8,101 nt of DNA, from positions 1 to 8,101 of the forward strand of contig JAKDLC010000081.1 in assembly GCA_030453055.1 (NCBI GenBank), written 5' to 3'. Source of the stretch: Nitrosospira sp. (GTDB lineage Bacteria > Pseudomonadota > Gammaproteobacteria > Burkholderiales > Nitrosomonadaceae). The first letter of the stretch is position 1, and each line of letters begins with the position of its first letter. Shown here piece by piece: positions 1 to 6,867 of the stretch. Both the position numbers and the translations under genes were made by a program. A model generated the notes under the pieces. That model had not been told where the DNA came from and ran no database searches. It worked only from the letters and a program-made list of their open reading frames with translations.

Positions 1-1
1 G

Positions 2-181
2 ATGGGTAAGGTCAGGCAACATGCGGAAGACCGCCTGCGAACCCACTTGATGAAGCGCCACCAGGTCAAAAACAGGAAAGCGGCCTTATGCCGATTTCCG
101 CGTCGTGACCTGTATGAGCGCTACGGGCTGTATAAACTCCCAACGGCAGCAGGCTGGCGCTCAGCGTATGCCTTGGTATGA
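2..181 (+). CDS. ltrA: Group II intron reverse transcriptase/maturase, C-terminal fragment
   Basis: The open frame enters from the left edge and ends at TGA 179-181. The visible 59 residues include the family's C-terminal signature: an AEDRLRTHLMKRH basic helix, CRFPRRDLYERYGLYKL, then AAGWRSAYALV. In intact maturases of this type the tail after AGW is normally an extra few residues ending in a similar AxAL motif, so this copy appears to keep the native C-terminus. Copy 2 has lost one base at this point and stops earlier. The protein would act as reverse transcriptase and splicing factor for the intron RNA. The ATG at 2-4 is internal and not a start. Domains V and VI follow 11 nt after the stop. 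Confidence 0.88.
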   Translation: MGKVRQHAEDRLRTHLMKRHQVKNRKAALCRFPRRDLYERYGLYKLPTAAGWRSAYALV

Positions 182-191
182 AGAACATCGG

Positions 192-264
192 AAAGCCGTG
201 TGCGAGAAAATCGCATGCACGGTTTGATGAGGGAGGGCAGGCGGGAGCCTGCTCTCTACTCTAC
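192..264 (+). ncRNA. Group II intron domains V and VI (copy 1)
   Basis: Domain V runs from about 192 to 225. The lower helix AAGCCGTG pairs with CACGGTTT and contains the catalytic AGC triad. A 2-nt bulge (TG) follows, and the upper helix TGCGA/TCGCA is capped by a GAAAA loop. Domain VI follows: GAG, GGAGG and GCAGGC on the 5' side pair with GCCTGC, TCTCT and CTC on the 3' side. A single A at 258 is left unpaired, seven nt from the 3' end. That is the expected branch-point adenosine. The intron ends CTAC at 264. The RNA core for branching looks intact in this copy. Confidence 0.88.
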
Positions 265-318
265 TCATTGATTCGTTGCGGCGGCAAGCATGAGTTGAAC
301 GACATTTGTTATGCGAAT
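265..318 (-). other. Possible attC half-site at the intron 3' junction
   Basis: Read on the minus strand from 314, the sequence starts GCATAACAAATGTCGTTCAA. This resembles the start of an integron attC site (inverse core ending in TAAC, then a CGTTCAA-like box). The strand continues through CATGCTTGCCGCC to the intron junction. The complementary second half that would close the attC hairpin is not seen. If real, it was split by the intron or lies left of the window. The orientation, with cassette genes on the strand opposite to the intron, is the one reported for group IIC-attC introns. This is a resemblance, not a proven site. Confidence 0.3.
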
Positions 319-399
319 TGCTCCTCCCTATTGAGTGCTAATTTTGAGTGCTGTGGACAGCAAAAAACGTAGCTTTTGATGATCAACTGGACCGAATTG

Positions 400-1065
400 T
401 TAGCGCTTATCAAGTTGTACAAGTATTTTTGTGCTCGTATAGAAGTAAAGCAGCATCATTGCTGTGTTCTCGCCTTCTGTAAATTTGTAGCAGAAGACAT
501 CGGGATTGTTTCCAAAGGATGGATGGATTGCAAAAAAATCCTCTGCTTGGGCGAGCGCCGACGAAACAGTGGCGTTGAACTGACTGTCAATATATTGGGT
601 GAAAGGTGTGATTACCTTCACTGCGCCACTGAATTTTCTCTGTGTCTCGTGAAAGTACAGCGCACGCGCGCACTTGCTTAGTGTCGTATCAATTCGGGGC
701 GCATCGACATAAATGCCAAGCCCTTCTTCCCATAGATTTTTATCGAAGTCGAATATTTGAGCGGGCTTTGCATTCGATGCCACCATAACCATGAGCCCCG
801 GCTTTCGCTCAGCTGAGCGCTTTACTTTTGTCAGGAACTGATTTAACCCAATGACACTGGAAGTTGCCGATGCCGCTAACAGATAAAGCAGATATTCATC
901 ATCCTTAGATTTGGTTGTGTTGTGTTCCTCACAAGACGGGACTGTAATTAAACCTTGGCGATAATCGTCATATGATGACAGATCTTTCTTTTCCGGAAAG
1001 ATACATTTTGGTGGCGCGTGTTCCATCGTGGTGGCTTCTTGATCGCACATGTAGCAAGTGCTCAT
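400..1065 (-). CDS. HNH-like Cys/His zinc-finger protein, hypothetical
   Basis: A 221-residue protein of unknown function. The N-terminus carries a treble-clef/HNH-type layout: C4-x2-C7, then an EHAPPKC motif with H16 and C21, then VPSC-x2-HN with C45, H48 and N49, followed by KSKDDEYL. This pattern occurs in small predicted HNH endonuclease-like proteins. Nuclease activity is an inference, since the HNH catalytic set is only partly recognisable. The remaining about 160 residues are soluble, with no membrane segment, and I do not recognise them. The start is ATG at 1065, with GAGG 8-11 nt upstream lying over the end of the preceding gene. Only 7 nt separate the two genes, so they should be co-transcribed and probably translationally coupled. 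The TAA stop lies inside a GTTAGCG/CGCTAAC core-like site. Confidence 0.78.
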   Translation of the reverse strand: MSTCYMCDQEATTMEHAPPKCIFPEKKDLSSYDDYRQGLITVPSCEEHNTTKSKDDEYLLYLLAASATSSVIGLNQFLTKVKRSAERKPGLMVMVASNAKPAQIFDFDKNLWEEGLGIYVDAPRIDTTLSKCARALYFHETQRKFSGAVKVITPFTQYIDSQFNATVSSALAQAEDFFAIHPSFGNNPDVFCYKFTEGENTAMMLLYFYTSTKILVQLDKR

Positions 1066-1072
1066 GACCGCC

Positions 1073-1534
1073 TCACTTCTTGCTTTTCAGTCGGTCAAGC
1101 TCTTGTTGAAGAACCTCTTGTCTTTTTCTTAGTATTTCGAGCATCTTTTCTGGATCGCTCGGTAGTTCCCCAGATGCACTTGCAGAGCAATCAATCTGAA
1201 TAACAGAAATAACATCAACCTTTATTGAGCCAATTCCATTTTCAAGGATGGCGATCTTTAAGCTTTTGGCCTGATCAACCACAACGAAAGCCGCTTTCCG
1301 ACCATATCTCCAATAACCAACTGAACCGACGGGCTCAAAGCATCGACCATTAATCTCGATCCTGTCATTTGCGCCGAGCTTTCCCAAAGGTGCATCGATT
1401 TTTTCCGCCTCACCTACATCAGCTATCACCGCCATCTTTAGATCGTCCTGACGGCCGAAAATATCGAATCCGTCTCCATGGGCTACGGTTGGAAAAACAA
1501 GCGCGAAAGAAATTGCAAAAGCTAGGAAACGCAT
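1073..1534 (-). CDS. Small exported protein, hypothetical
   Basis: A 153-residue protein I do not recognise. The first 20 residues form a classic signal peptide: MRF, a hydrophobic core LAFAISFALVF, then PTVAHG before the acidic DGFD. It should therefore be exported to the periplasm. The middle region (about 30-118) looks beta-rich and contains two cysteines, C65 and C116, which could form a disulfide. Residues 128-153 are charged and heptad-like (MLEILRKRQEVLQQELDRLKSKK), consistent with a short coiled coil. The start is ATG 1534, with GGAG about 10-13 nt upstream. It is the first gene of a two-gene unit with the HNH-like gene. Pairing an exported protein with a predicted nuclease-like protein is unusual, and I draw no functional conclusion from it. 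Confidence 0.75.
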   Translation of the reverse strand: MRFLAFAISFALVFPTVAHGDGFDIFGRQDDLKMAVIADVGEAEKIDAPLGKLGANDRIEINGRCFEPVGSVGYWRYGRKAAFVVVDQAKSLKIAILENGIGSIKVDVISVIQIDCSASASGELPSDPEKMLEILRKRQEVLQQELDRLKSKK

Positions 1535-1562
1535 GGGGCAGCTCCATTAGCGCTAACAGTTA

Positions 1563-1625
1563 AGAAAATAGGGGACAGACCACAGAAAATAGGGGACAGA
1601 CCACAGAAAATAGGGGACAGACCAC
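1563..1625. repeat. Three tandem 21-bp units of the GGGGACAGACCAC family
   Basis: Three head-to-tail identical 21-bp units start at 1563, 1584 and 1605. Each is AGAAAATA followed by GGGGACAGACCAC. The last runs into GGTTTCCC, the same extension seen at 6471-6481. Related copies occur at 6454-6481, at 7239-7290 as an inverted pair, and in reverse orientation at 7844-7858. Such dispersed short repeats resemble REP-type elements mobilised by RAYT transposases. That link is inference, as no transposase is in the window. Confidence 0.85.
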
Positions 1626-1747
1626 GGTTTCCCACCCCTTCCGAATTAAATCAACTGAATCCGGTTCCTGCATTTTACCGAATCACCCTGGTCCCGATTC
1701 TCCCGCAAGCACGTCAACAGCGCGCTGATTCCACGGGTGTCAGACGC

Positions 1748-2758
1748 TCAAATATCAAGGCATATCTTGCCGACATGCCGGTTGCTTTCCTGGTAGCGAA
1801 AAGCCTCGACGATCTGTTCCAGCGGAAAATGCCGATCGATTACCGGCTGCAAACCCGTCGCGTCAATGGCGCGGATCATCTCCATCTGCCAATGGCGGTT
1901 GCCGACCACCAGACCCTTGAGGTGCAATTGGCGCGTCAGAATGGAAAGCAACGGCAGCGCTGCCGTCACGCCCGAGAGAATGCCGATCACCGCGATGTGT
2001 CCCCCGATACGCGCCGCCGCCATGGACTGCGCCAACGTCGACGGTCCGCCGACTTCAACGACGTGATCGACCCCGCGTCCCGCCGTCAACCGCCGCGCCG
2101 AATCTCCCCAGTTTTCATCCTTCCGGTAATTGATCAGGTAATCCGCGCCGAGCGCTTCCAATCTTGCGAGTTTTTCATCGCTGGACGACGTCGCGATCAC
2201 CGTCGCGCCCGCCATCTTGGCGAATTGCAAGGCGAATACCGAAACGCCACCGCTCCCCTGGACCAGCACGGTCTCGCCGGGCTTCAATGCCCCATCCACC
2301 ATCAACGCCCGCCATGCCGTCAAACCGGCGCAGGTAAGCGTAGCCGCTTGCGCATGGCTGTAGCCCTTCGGCGCGCGAGTGAATGCGGTCGACGGCATGG
2401 TCACCTGCTGGCGGGCGTAGCCGTCTATGCCGTCCCCCGGCACCGTGCTCATGTCATCCACCTCGGCTTCACCATCCAGCCAGGTGGGAAAAAATGTGCT
2501 GACCACATGATCGCCGGGCGCGAATTCAGTCACGCCTTCCCCCACGGCGAGGACCTCTCCCGCGCCATCTGACATCGGAATGCGCGGCACCGCCGGCGCC
2601 CACATTCCGCTCACCACCGCGTAATCGTGGTAATTCAGCGAGCTGGCGCGAATCCTGACCGTGATCTCGCCCGCTTTCGGCGGCGACGGCTCGCTGGCAC
2701 CCAGCGTCACCCGGTCAAACCCGCCGCCCGGCTGCACGTAGATTGCCTTGTTGGTCAT
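1748..2758 (-). CDS. Zinc-independent MDR-family NAD(P)-dependent oxidoreductase
   Basis: A 336-residue medium-chain dehydrogenase/reductase of the quinone-oxidoreductase/YogA-like branch. The N-terminal GroES-like domain (about 1-130) has RASSLNYHDY at 38-46 and GAGEVLAVGEGV at 66-77. The nucleotide-binding Rossmann domain starts near 160, with VLVQGSGGVSVFALQFAK and the glycine motif at 168-173. ATSSSDEKLARLEALGADYLINY follows. The catalytic cysteine position and the four-Cys structural zinc cluster of true zinc alcohol dehydrogenases are absent, so zinc-independent reduction of a quinone, enone or carbonyl substrate is most likely. The substrate is unknown. The length is normal for the family. 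The start is ATG 2758 with a strong GGGAGAAGG ribosome-binding site. It lies 113 bp after the phosphoesterase gene with its own candidate promoter, so co-transcription is uncertain. Confidence 0.92.
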   Translation of the reverse strand: MTNKAIYVQPGGGFDRVTLGASEPSPPKAGEITVRIRASSLNYHDYAVVSGMWAPAVPRIPMSDGAGEVLAVGEGVTEFAPGDHVVSTFFPTWLDGEAEVDDMSTVPGDGIDGYARQQVTMPSTAFTRAPKGYSHAQAATLTCAGLTAWRALMVDGALKPGETVLVQGSGGVSVFALQFAKMAGATVIATSSSDEKLARLEALGADYLINYRKDENWGDSARRLTAGRGVDHVVEVGGPSTLAQSMAAARIGGHIAVIGILSGVTAALPLLSILTRQLHLKGLVVGNRHWQMEMIRAIDATGLQPVIDRHFPLEQIVEAFRYQESNRHVGKICLDI

Positions 2759-2799
2759 AGGCGCCTTCTCCCGCCGGAAATGGAAATGAAATGGGTTGA

Positions 2800-2828
2800 A
2801 CTGAAAAAAATTATTTCATGCATGTCAA
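2800..2828 (-). promoter_or_regulatory. Candidate sigma70-like promoter for the oxidoreductase
   Basis: On the minus strand a perfect TTGACA (2828-2823) is followed after 17 nt by TTCAGT (2805-2800), which matches TATAAT only at the first, fourth and last positions. It sits in an AT-rich part of the 113-bp gap before the oxidoreductase gene. The -35 box is good and the -10 weak, so this is a low-confidence call. Confidence 0.3.
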
Positions 2829-2871
2829 GTATCAGCAAAGATTGACATAAATGCGGCAAATATCAAGCTCT

Positions 2872-4893
2872 TCATGAAGCTGAGCGTACCCATTGCCCGG
2901 TGACTTTCAAGTCCTGCTTGAAGTCGGCGATGCCGAGCTTTGCGGCGACTTCATCGAGCTTCGCGTGCAGATCCGTCGCATTCCGGCCGGCCAGGTCGGC
3001 CGCGGTTTTCACGCCTGCCGCGACCAACAGAAAGGCATCGTCTCCGCCAATACCGGGCCGTTGCATGAGTTCGGCTTGCTGCGCCCACTGCCCCACGCAG
3101 CTTGAGTCTTTCTGCGTGACGGAACCCAGCAGTTCGGGGCCGTCCGGTTCCCTGAACGCATTGAGCAATGCCGACGTATCCCTTATGCCGATGGCGTGCA
3201 GGGCCCGTTCGGCATCTGAATCCAGATCCACGATCTCGCGAAGCGCGTAGCTGCTTGCGCGCAAGCGGCCAAACCATGAAAGCGCAAAGGTGGCGAAGAT
3301 GGCGTTGTTCAGATGATTGCCAGGGAAGCCATCCTCCTTGCGCTGACCGAACCAGCCCCTGATTCGGGCGGATTTGCCAAGATCGCGCGGCGCCGAGATC
3401 TTCTCCTCTATCGACCGCGCAGCAGCGGCCATCACCGAACGTTCCGGTTGGTGCAACTCATCCGTCATGGACTTGATCAAACCTGCGAGCGTAGGAACCG
3501 AGGCGGCGCGTGGCGTCGGCGCCGCCCCAAGTCCGAATTGCGCGCACAGGCTCTTGATGATGGAAGTATGGTCGAGCTGCGTGACGAACGAACCGCAGGC
3601 ATCTTTCCTCGATTCGCCATCCGTCGGCCGGAAAACCTTGGTGGCCAATCGTGGATTGATCAGTATCGCGGGTACAAGGACACCGCTGCGGTCGTAGTTG
3701 AAGTTGGTGACGGCACTTGCAAACGGACTGACCGCAGAGCCGGGCTTCATGTGGTCGTATAGGCCGCCGTGCTCGTCGTAGGTTACGATCAGCAATGTGC
3801 GGTCGAACACGTGCGGGTATTTGGCCAGCGTGGCATAGACTTCCGCCATCAACTTCTCACCGTCGCGGACATTGATCGGTGGCGGAAAATTCTGGGCATT
3901 CAGGTCAAACGGATCGGGTATGGCGCCGCCTGGATGGTTGCTGTTGGCCGTGTATTCGACGCCCGTGTAGGCCGGCTCGATGAAACTGTAGGTTGGTAGA
4001 ATTCCGTGGCGTACGTCGTACTCGAAATTGGTTTCAGAACTGAAGTGCTGGTGGTAGCGGAACACATTGCCGCCTGAAATCGCGTCGAGGCACCAATGAT
4101 CGTAGACGTAGCTGCAAAGCGCCGACAAAGGCGCATCGTGGTAATACACCTTCCAATTGAGCCTGGTTTCCTTGTGTTGCCAGTCGCTGCAGTCAGGCGC
4201 CTTGCCTGAAGGGTTGGCGTTGTCCAGCAGCGCGAAGACGGTCGTATCGGTGACCGGTGGCGCGAATATTCCCTCCATGATCTTCGCAAACGAAAGCTCG
4301 GCTGTGTAATTGTCATTGTTCACACGAGACTGGTTCTTCCCCGGGAGCTTCGACGCCGTGCCTGTGTGGACAAACGTGCGGTTCGATAGCGTTTGCACAG
4401 GCGCCGCTGCATACCATGCGTCGCTCACGGCATAGTGCCTGGCAAGCTTGTAGCTATAGGGAACGTCGCCTGCCTGAAAGTACTGCATGATGTTTCGCGG
4501 AATCGGACAAACACCCGGATATCCGGGTCCGCCTCGGGAAGGTGGCTGAAGTGCGTAGTTCGCGGCGAAACCACCCATGCTCGGGCTCGGGCAACTTCCG
4601 GGACTCGGGGTGCCAAAAAGCTGCGTGTTCATGTCGGTGAACGCTTCGCCGGGATCCGGAAACGGAATGGCGCCGGTGTCGCTGCCCGGCGAGGTCTGCC
4701 AGACAGTCCAGGTGCCAACGCCTGAAGGACAGGCCGGATCCGGATTGTGGTTCGGATTGTCGTTCCACTCCTTTCCAGTCAAACCATGGAACGAGGCGTT
4801 CGCTGGATACAGTCCGCCGAATAGATTGTCGAACGAACGATTCTCAAGCATGAGCACCACAACGTGATCGATATTGGGCAATAGTCTGTTCAT
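2872..4893 (-). CDS. Phospholipase C/acid phosphatase-type phosphoesterase with C-terminal HhH-like region
   Basis: A 673-residue member of the bacterial phosphoesterase family (PLC/AcpA type) that hydrolyses phosphodiesters or phosphomonoesters such as phospholipid head groups. The core motifs are in order. DHVVVLMLENRSFDNLFGG comes first, with E17/N18 as metal ligands. LSNRTFVHTG (169-178), SFIEP (303-307), TYDEHGGLYDH (371-381) and the QLDHTSI metal-binding stretch (439-445) follow. Residues after about 480 are an extension ending in GIGGDDAFLLVAAGVKTAADLAG (613-635), which resembles a helix-hairpin-helix/DUF4332-type module. Unlike most secreted relatives there is no signal peptide or Tat motif. 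The ATG at 4893 has a strong GAGGAGA site, so the absence looks real. It lies 109 bp after the hydrolase gene on the same strand, probably in one operon. The substrate is not predictable. Confidence 0.92.
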   Translation of the reverse strand: MNRLLPNIDHVVVLMLENRSFDNLFGGLYPANASFHGLTGKEWNDNPNHNPDPACPSGVGTWTVWQTSPGSDTGAIPFPDPGEAFTDMNTQLFGTPSPGSCPSPSMGGFAANYALQPPSRGGPGYPGVCPIPRNIMQYFQAGDVPYSYKLARHYAVSDAWYAAAPVQTLSNRTFVHTGTASKLPGKNQSRVNNDNYTAELSFAKIMEGIFAPPVTDTTVFALLDNANPSGKAPDCSDWQHKETRLNWKVYYHDAPLSALCSYVYDHWCLDAISGGNVFRYHQHFSSETNFEYDVRHGILPTYSFIEPAYTGVEYTANSNHPGGAIPDPFDLNAQNFPPPINVRDGEKLMAEVYATLAKYPHVFDRTLLIVTYDEHGGLYDHMKPGSAVSPFASAVTNFNYDRSGVLVPAILINPRLATKVFRPTDGESRKDACGSFVTQLDHTSIIKSLCAQFGLGAAPTPRAASVPTLAGLIKSMTDELHQPERSVMAAAARSIEEKISAPRDLGKSARIRGWFGQRKEDGFPGNHLNNAIFATFALSWFGRLRASSYALREIVDLDSDAERALHAIGIRDTSALLNAFREPDGPELLGSVTQKDSSCVGQWAQQAELMQRPGIGGDDAFLLVAAGVKTAADLAGRNATDLHAKLDEVAAKLGIADFKQDLKVTGQWVRSAS

Positions 4894-5002
4894 TTCGTCT
4901 CCTCAGCGGCTATCCCGTCCCATCCTGCCCCTCTCGCAGGGAATCGGGAATGGGAGTCTTTATCCTGCGCGCCGCACAACGGGTAAGCCGGAGTCCCGTC
5001 TG

Positions 5003-6430
5003 CTATGGCTTCGTGACGGTCATGAACTCGAACAACTCGTTCTTGCCGAATGGCGGCATCGGTTCACGGTTGATCTTGATTTCTATGAGCGTAGTCGTGA
5101 ATGGGAAGAAGAAGCTGATCTTGTTCTCGGGGTCATTCAGCAGCGCCGACAGGTCGACGACAGCATCCCATTTGCCATCCGGCGTTCTGGTCTGCGTCTC
5201 GGGATCGATCCGCTCGCTGCCATAGCCATAGTACCCGATGAATTTCGATCCCGACGATGCAATCAGCCGCACCTTCAGCGACTTCATATCTTCCGCGTGG
5301 ATTTCATCGAGGTTGACGTGAAAGCACCGCAAACTGTTGTCGCCGCCGTAGGTATGGGTATCGAAATCGAACTGCTTGACGTATCTGTCATCCTCGGTAA
5401 ATACCTCCACGTGATAGTCCGGCACCGGATCGTTTCGCTCATCCACGACGCGCACGACGAATTGCTGCCATTTCCCCGTCTTCCGTTTCGTCTCCTCGGT
5501 CATTTTCCCGGCGTTCTCAAGCCATTCATCGAACGCATCCGGGCTATTCACGCTCAAAGCGCCCGTCACCAGATTGGCGAGAAGCGGGCTGGGCTCCGCG
5601 AGAATGGTGCCGTGGTTGAGATCCGGTATCGGTATCAATGGTATGTCGAGCGAAGACCAGGGTCCCAACTTGGTGCGCGAATTCCCCACGCCGGCCTCCA
5701 CCGTCAGGTCCATCGTGATCTTGCGCGAGTTCAGCGCGCATCCGGCGAGCCTGACGGTGCCGTCGGTGCCCGGCTCGTTCAGCAGGCGGCGCAGCCCGCC
5801 ATACGGGGACGTGCCGCAGAATACGAATACATAAGGGGTCTCAGCGGAGCGGCCATAAAAGTCGTTGTCTCTTACCATGTCTCCTACCATGTCTCCTGCC
5901 ATGTCTCCTGCCATGTCTCCTGCCATGTCTCCTGCCATGTCTCCTACCATGTCCTGGTGGGCAAGATCCCAGGTGAAGCGGCTGCCCAGCTCCAGCCCGT
6001 CGAGCACGAGATCGCCGGCCTCGAGAAAATCCGGCCCAAACTCCTTTTCCCCCTTGAATATGCTTCCGAGCCAGCTGCGCCCCTTATGCGCGAGAGGCGA
6101 GCCGAACGTGGCCGGCGCAAGGCCGATCAGGTGCTTGAGCCGGTTGCGGCGTTTTGCATAGGCGCTCAGCCAGGCCCGGATCACGAGCATGCCGGTTGAA
6201 TGGACGATGGCGTCGAACTCGGCATCTTCGCCGAGCCCCGCCTCGATCCGCAGGGCGCGGTCGAACCCCTCGGCGATGTCCTTTATCGTGACTTCGTTGG
6301 TCAGCGTACGGTAATTGCAGGTATGGATGGCCGCAACATTGTGACCGGCCTCCTCCAGCACCTCGATCCATCGCTTGAAAGTAGCGCCCTTGCCGGAATA
6401 TCCATGAATCAAAACTACCGGATTAGCCAT
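5003..6430 (-). CDS. Alpha/beta hydrolase (lipase/esterase-like) with GDMA/V tetrapeptide repeat
   Basis: A 475-residue hydrolase. VVLIHGYSGKG (5-15) gives the oxyanion-hole strand-turn. DAIVHSTGM holds the nucleophile elbow, with S78 in a VHSTG form of GxSxG. TDGTVRLAG (D223) and DLNHGTIL (H273) fit the remaining triad members. The assignment is by motif position. Residues 160-187 are seven tandem DM-containing tetrapeptides (DMVG/DMAG). The C-terminal about 155 residues (from QQFVVRVVDERNDPVPDYHVEVF) look like an all-beta accessory domain. No signal peptide is seen. The frame is open 29 codons further upstream to ATG 6517, but that extension would cover a dispersed repeat. ATG 6430 has an ideal AAGGAG site 5-6 nt away, so I chose it. 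It probably forms an operon with the downstream phosphoesterase. Confidence 0.9.
   Translation of the reverse strand: MANPVVLIHGYSGKGATFKRWIEVLEEAGHNVAAIHTCNYRTLTNEVTIKDIAEGFDRALRIEAGLGEDAEFDAIVHSTGMLVIRAWLSAYAKRRNRLKHLIGLAPATFGSPLAHKGRSWLGSIFKGEKEFGPDFLEAGDLVLDGLELGSRFTWDLAHQDMVGDMAGDMAGDMAGDMAGDMVGDMVRDNDFYGRSAETPYVFVFCGTSPYGGLRRLLNEPGTDGTVRLAGCALNSRKITMDLTVEAGVGNSRTKLGPWSSLDIPLIPIPDLNHGTILAEPSPLLANLVTGALSVNSPDAFDEWLENAGKMTEETKRKTGKWQQFVVRVVDERNDPVPDYHVEVFTEDDRYVKQFDFDTHTYGGDNSLRCFHVNLDEIHAEDMKSLKVRLIASSGSKFIGYYGYGSERIDPETQTRTPDGKWDAVVDLSALLNDPENKISFFFPFTTTLIEIKINREPMPPFGKNELFEFMTVTKP
5871..5952 (-). repeat. In-frame 12-bp tandem repeat within the hydrolase gene
   Basis: Six full 12-bp units (CTCCTRCCATGT on the plus strand) lie at 5881-5952, plus a partial unit at 5871-5880. 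The four central units are identical and the outer ones differ only at R. On the coding strand each encodes Gly-Asp-Met-Ala/Val. Because 12 is a multiple of three, unit gain or loss would change protein length without a frameshift. Confidence 0.95.
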
Positions 6431-6453
6431 TTTTTCTCCTTCTTGAAAACGGG

Positions 6454-6481
6454 TGAAAACGGGGACAGACCACGGTTTCCC
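6454..6481. repeat. GGGGACAGACCAC-family repeat, single copy
   Basis: GAAAAC, GGGGACAGACCAC and GGTTTCCCG lie between the XRE gene and the hydrolase gene. The outer parts (GAAAAC/GTTTCC, with GGG upstream and CCC downstream) can form an imperfect hairpin. It belongs to the same family as 1563-1625 and 7239-7290. Confidence 0.8.
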
Positions 6482-6513
6482 GTCAATCCCGAAATAGTTT
6501 ACCCTTTCGACAT

Positions 6514-6867
6514 TCATCGAATCTTTTCTCGCCCAATTCTCTGCTGGCGAATCGCCGCAAATGCTCGTTGCTCATTTACGGCTAATGCCCTGGCTAGTTT
6601 TGCGATCATTTCCGTACCGGGATCAGTCCTCCCACCCTCGATTCTGGCGATATGCGGTTGACTCGTTCCTATCATTTCCGCAAGCCTCGCCTGGGATAGC
6701 CCAACCATCAACCGTAACACCGTGAGCGTCTCGGGCTCGCGCCCATATAGAGAATCGACCAAATCTCTGCGAGCGTTTTGCATCGCCAAGTCCATTTCCG
6801 GATCAGACTCAAACTCGGAAATTAAAGATTCAAGCGAAACAGTATGGTATTTCCCGATCCATCTCAT
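6514..6867 (-). CDS. XRE-family HTH regulator, HigA-like
   Basis: A 117-residue DNA-binding protein. The cro/C1-type helix-turn-helix covers about 48-95: LTVLRLMVGLSQARLAEMIGTSQPHIARIEGGRTDPGTEMIAKLARAL, with GLSQARLAE and TSQPHIARIE as the two HTH helices. The N-terminal 45 residues (including VSLESLISEFESDPEMDLAMQNARRDL) are typical of antitoxin-type HigA regulators. No HigB/RelE-like toxin is next to it. Instead the tail of a truncated Abi_2 gene overlaps its first 38 nt in another frame. The start is ATG 6867, with an in-frame TAG just upstream and no good ribosome-binding site, so translation is probably coupled to the upstream frame. M25 is an alternative start. It plausibly autoregulates through the palindrome at 7198-7217 (inference). 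Confidence 0.88.
   Translation of the reverse strand: MRWIGKYHTVSLESLISEFESDPEMDLAMQNARRDLVDSLYGREPETLTVLRLMVGLSQARLAEMIGTSQPHIARIEGGRTDPGTEMIAKLARALAVNEQRAFAAIRQQRIGREKIR

Larger units (their letters stand above)
1..264 (+). mobile_element. Group II intron remnant, copy 1 (3' end)
   Basis: This is the 3' part of a group II intron, entering from the left edge of the window. It holds the last codons of the intron-encoded maturase, then domains V and VI. Its sequence matches 7472-7734 at roughly 95 percent by eye, with one single-base length difference. The two copies diverge abruptly after base 264 (copy 2: 7734), directly after CTAC, so that base is the intron 3' boundary. The 5' part lies outside the window, so I cannot say whether this copy is full length. 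The class is not assigned. Confidence 0.9.
399..1557 (-). other. Two-gene unit bounded by inverted core-like sites
   Basis: The exported-protein and HNH-like genes are bracketed by a perfect 9-bp inverted repeat: GTTAGCGCT at 399-407 and AGCGCTAAC at 1549-1557 on the plus strand. In the direction of transcription this reads GTTAGCG before the first gene and CGCTAAC at the stop of the last. That is the arrangement of core and inverse core sites around an integron gene cassette, and the stop codon TAA falls inside the inverse core. After the stop, CAATTCGG continues in an attC-like way, but no matching second half is visible. A mobile cassette is plausible, not shown. Confidence 0.35.

Noticed and set aside
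376..681. Plus-strand 101-codon open frame
   Set aside because: It is antisense to the HNH-like gene, which has Cys/His motifs, a ribosome-binding site and coupling to its upstream neighbour.
1563..1625. CRISPR-like or origin iteron array
   Set aside because: The 21-bp units are directly contiguous without spacers, and the same core is dispersed elsewhere in single copies. No replication gene is nearby.
1775..2572. 265-codon plus-strand open frame
   Set aside because: It is antisense to the MDR oxidoreductase, whose motifs are unambiguous. The translation is Arg/His-rich without domain signals.
4894..5002. Terminator or attenuator between the hydrolase and phosphoesterase genes
   Set aside because: TCCCAT/ATGGGA and CCTGC/GCAGG can pair only with a large asymmetric loop and no T tract. 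I see no convincing terminator, consistent with one operon.
5871..5952. CRISPR-like short repeats
   Set aside because: The units are 12 bp with no spacers and lie in frame inside a gene.
4874..6199. 441-codon open frame on the plus strand with a HVSC/HVSY repeat
   Set aside because: It is the antisense shadow of the hydrolase gene. The repeat is the 12-bp VNTR read on the wrong strand, there is no ribosome-binding site, and the composition has no recognisable domain.
6431..6517. N-terminal extension of the hydrolase to ATG 6517
   Set aside because: It would translate through a dispersed repeat and has no good ribosome-binding site, whereas ATG 6430 has an ideal AAGGAG and starts right before the catalytic fold.
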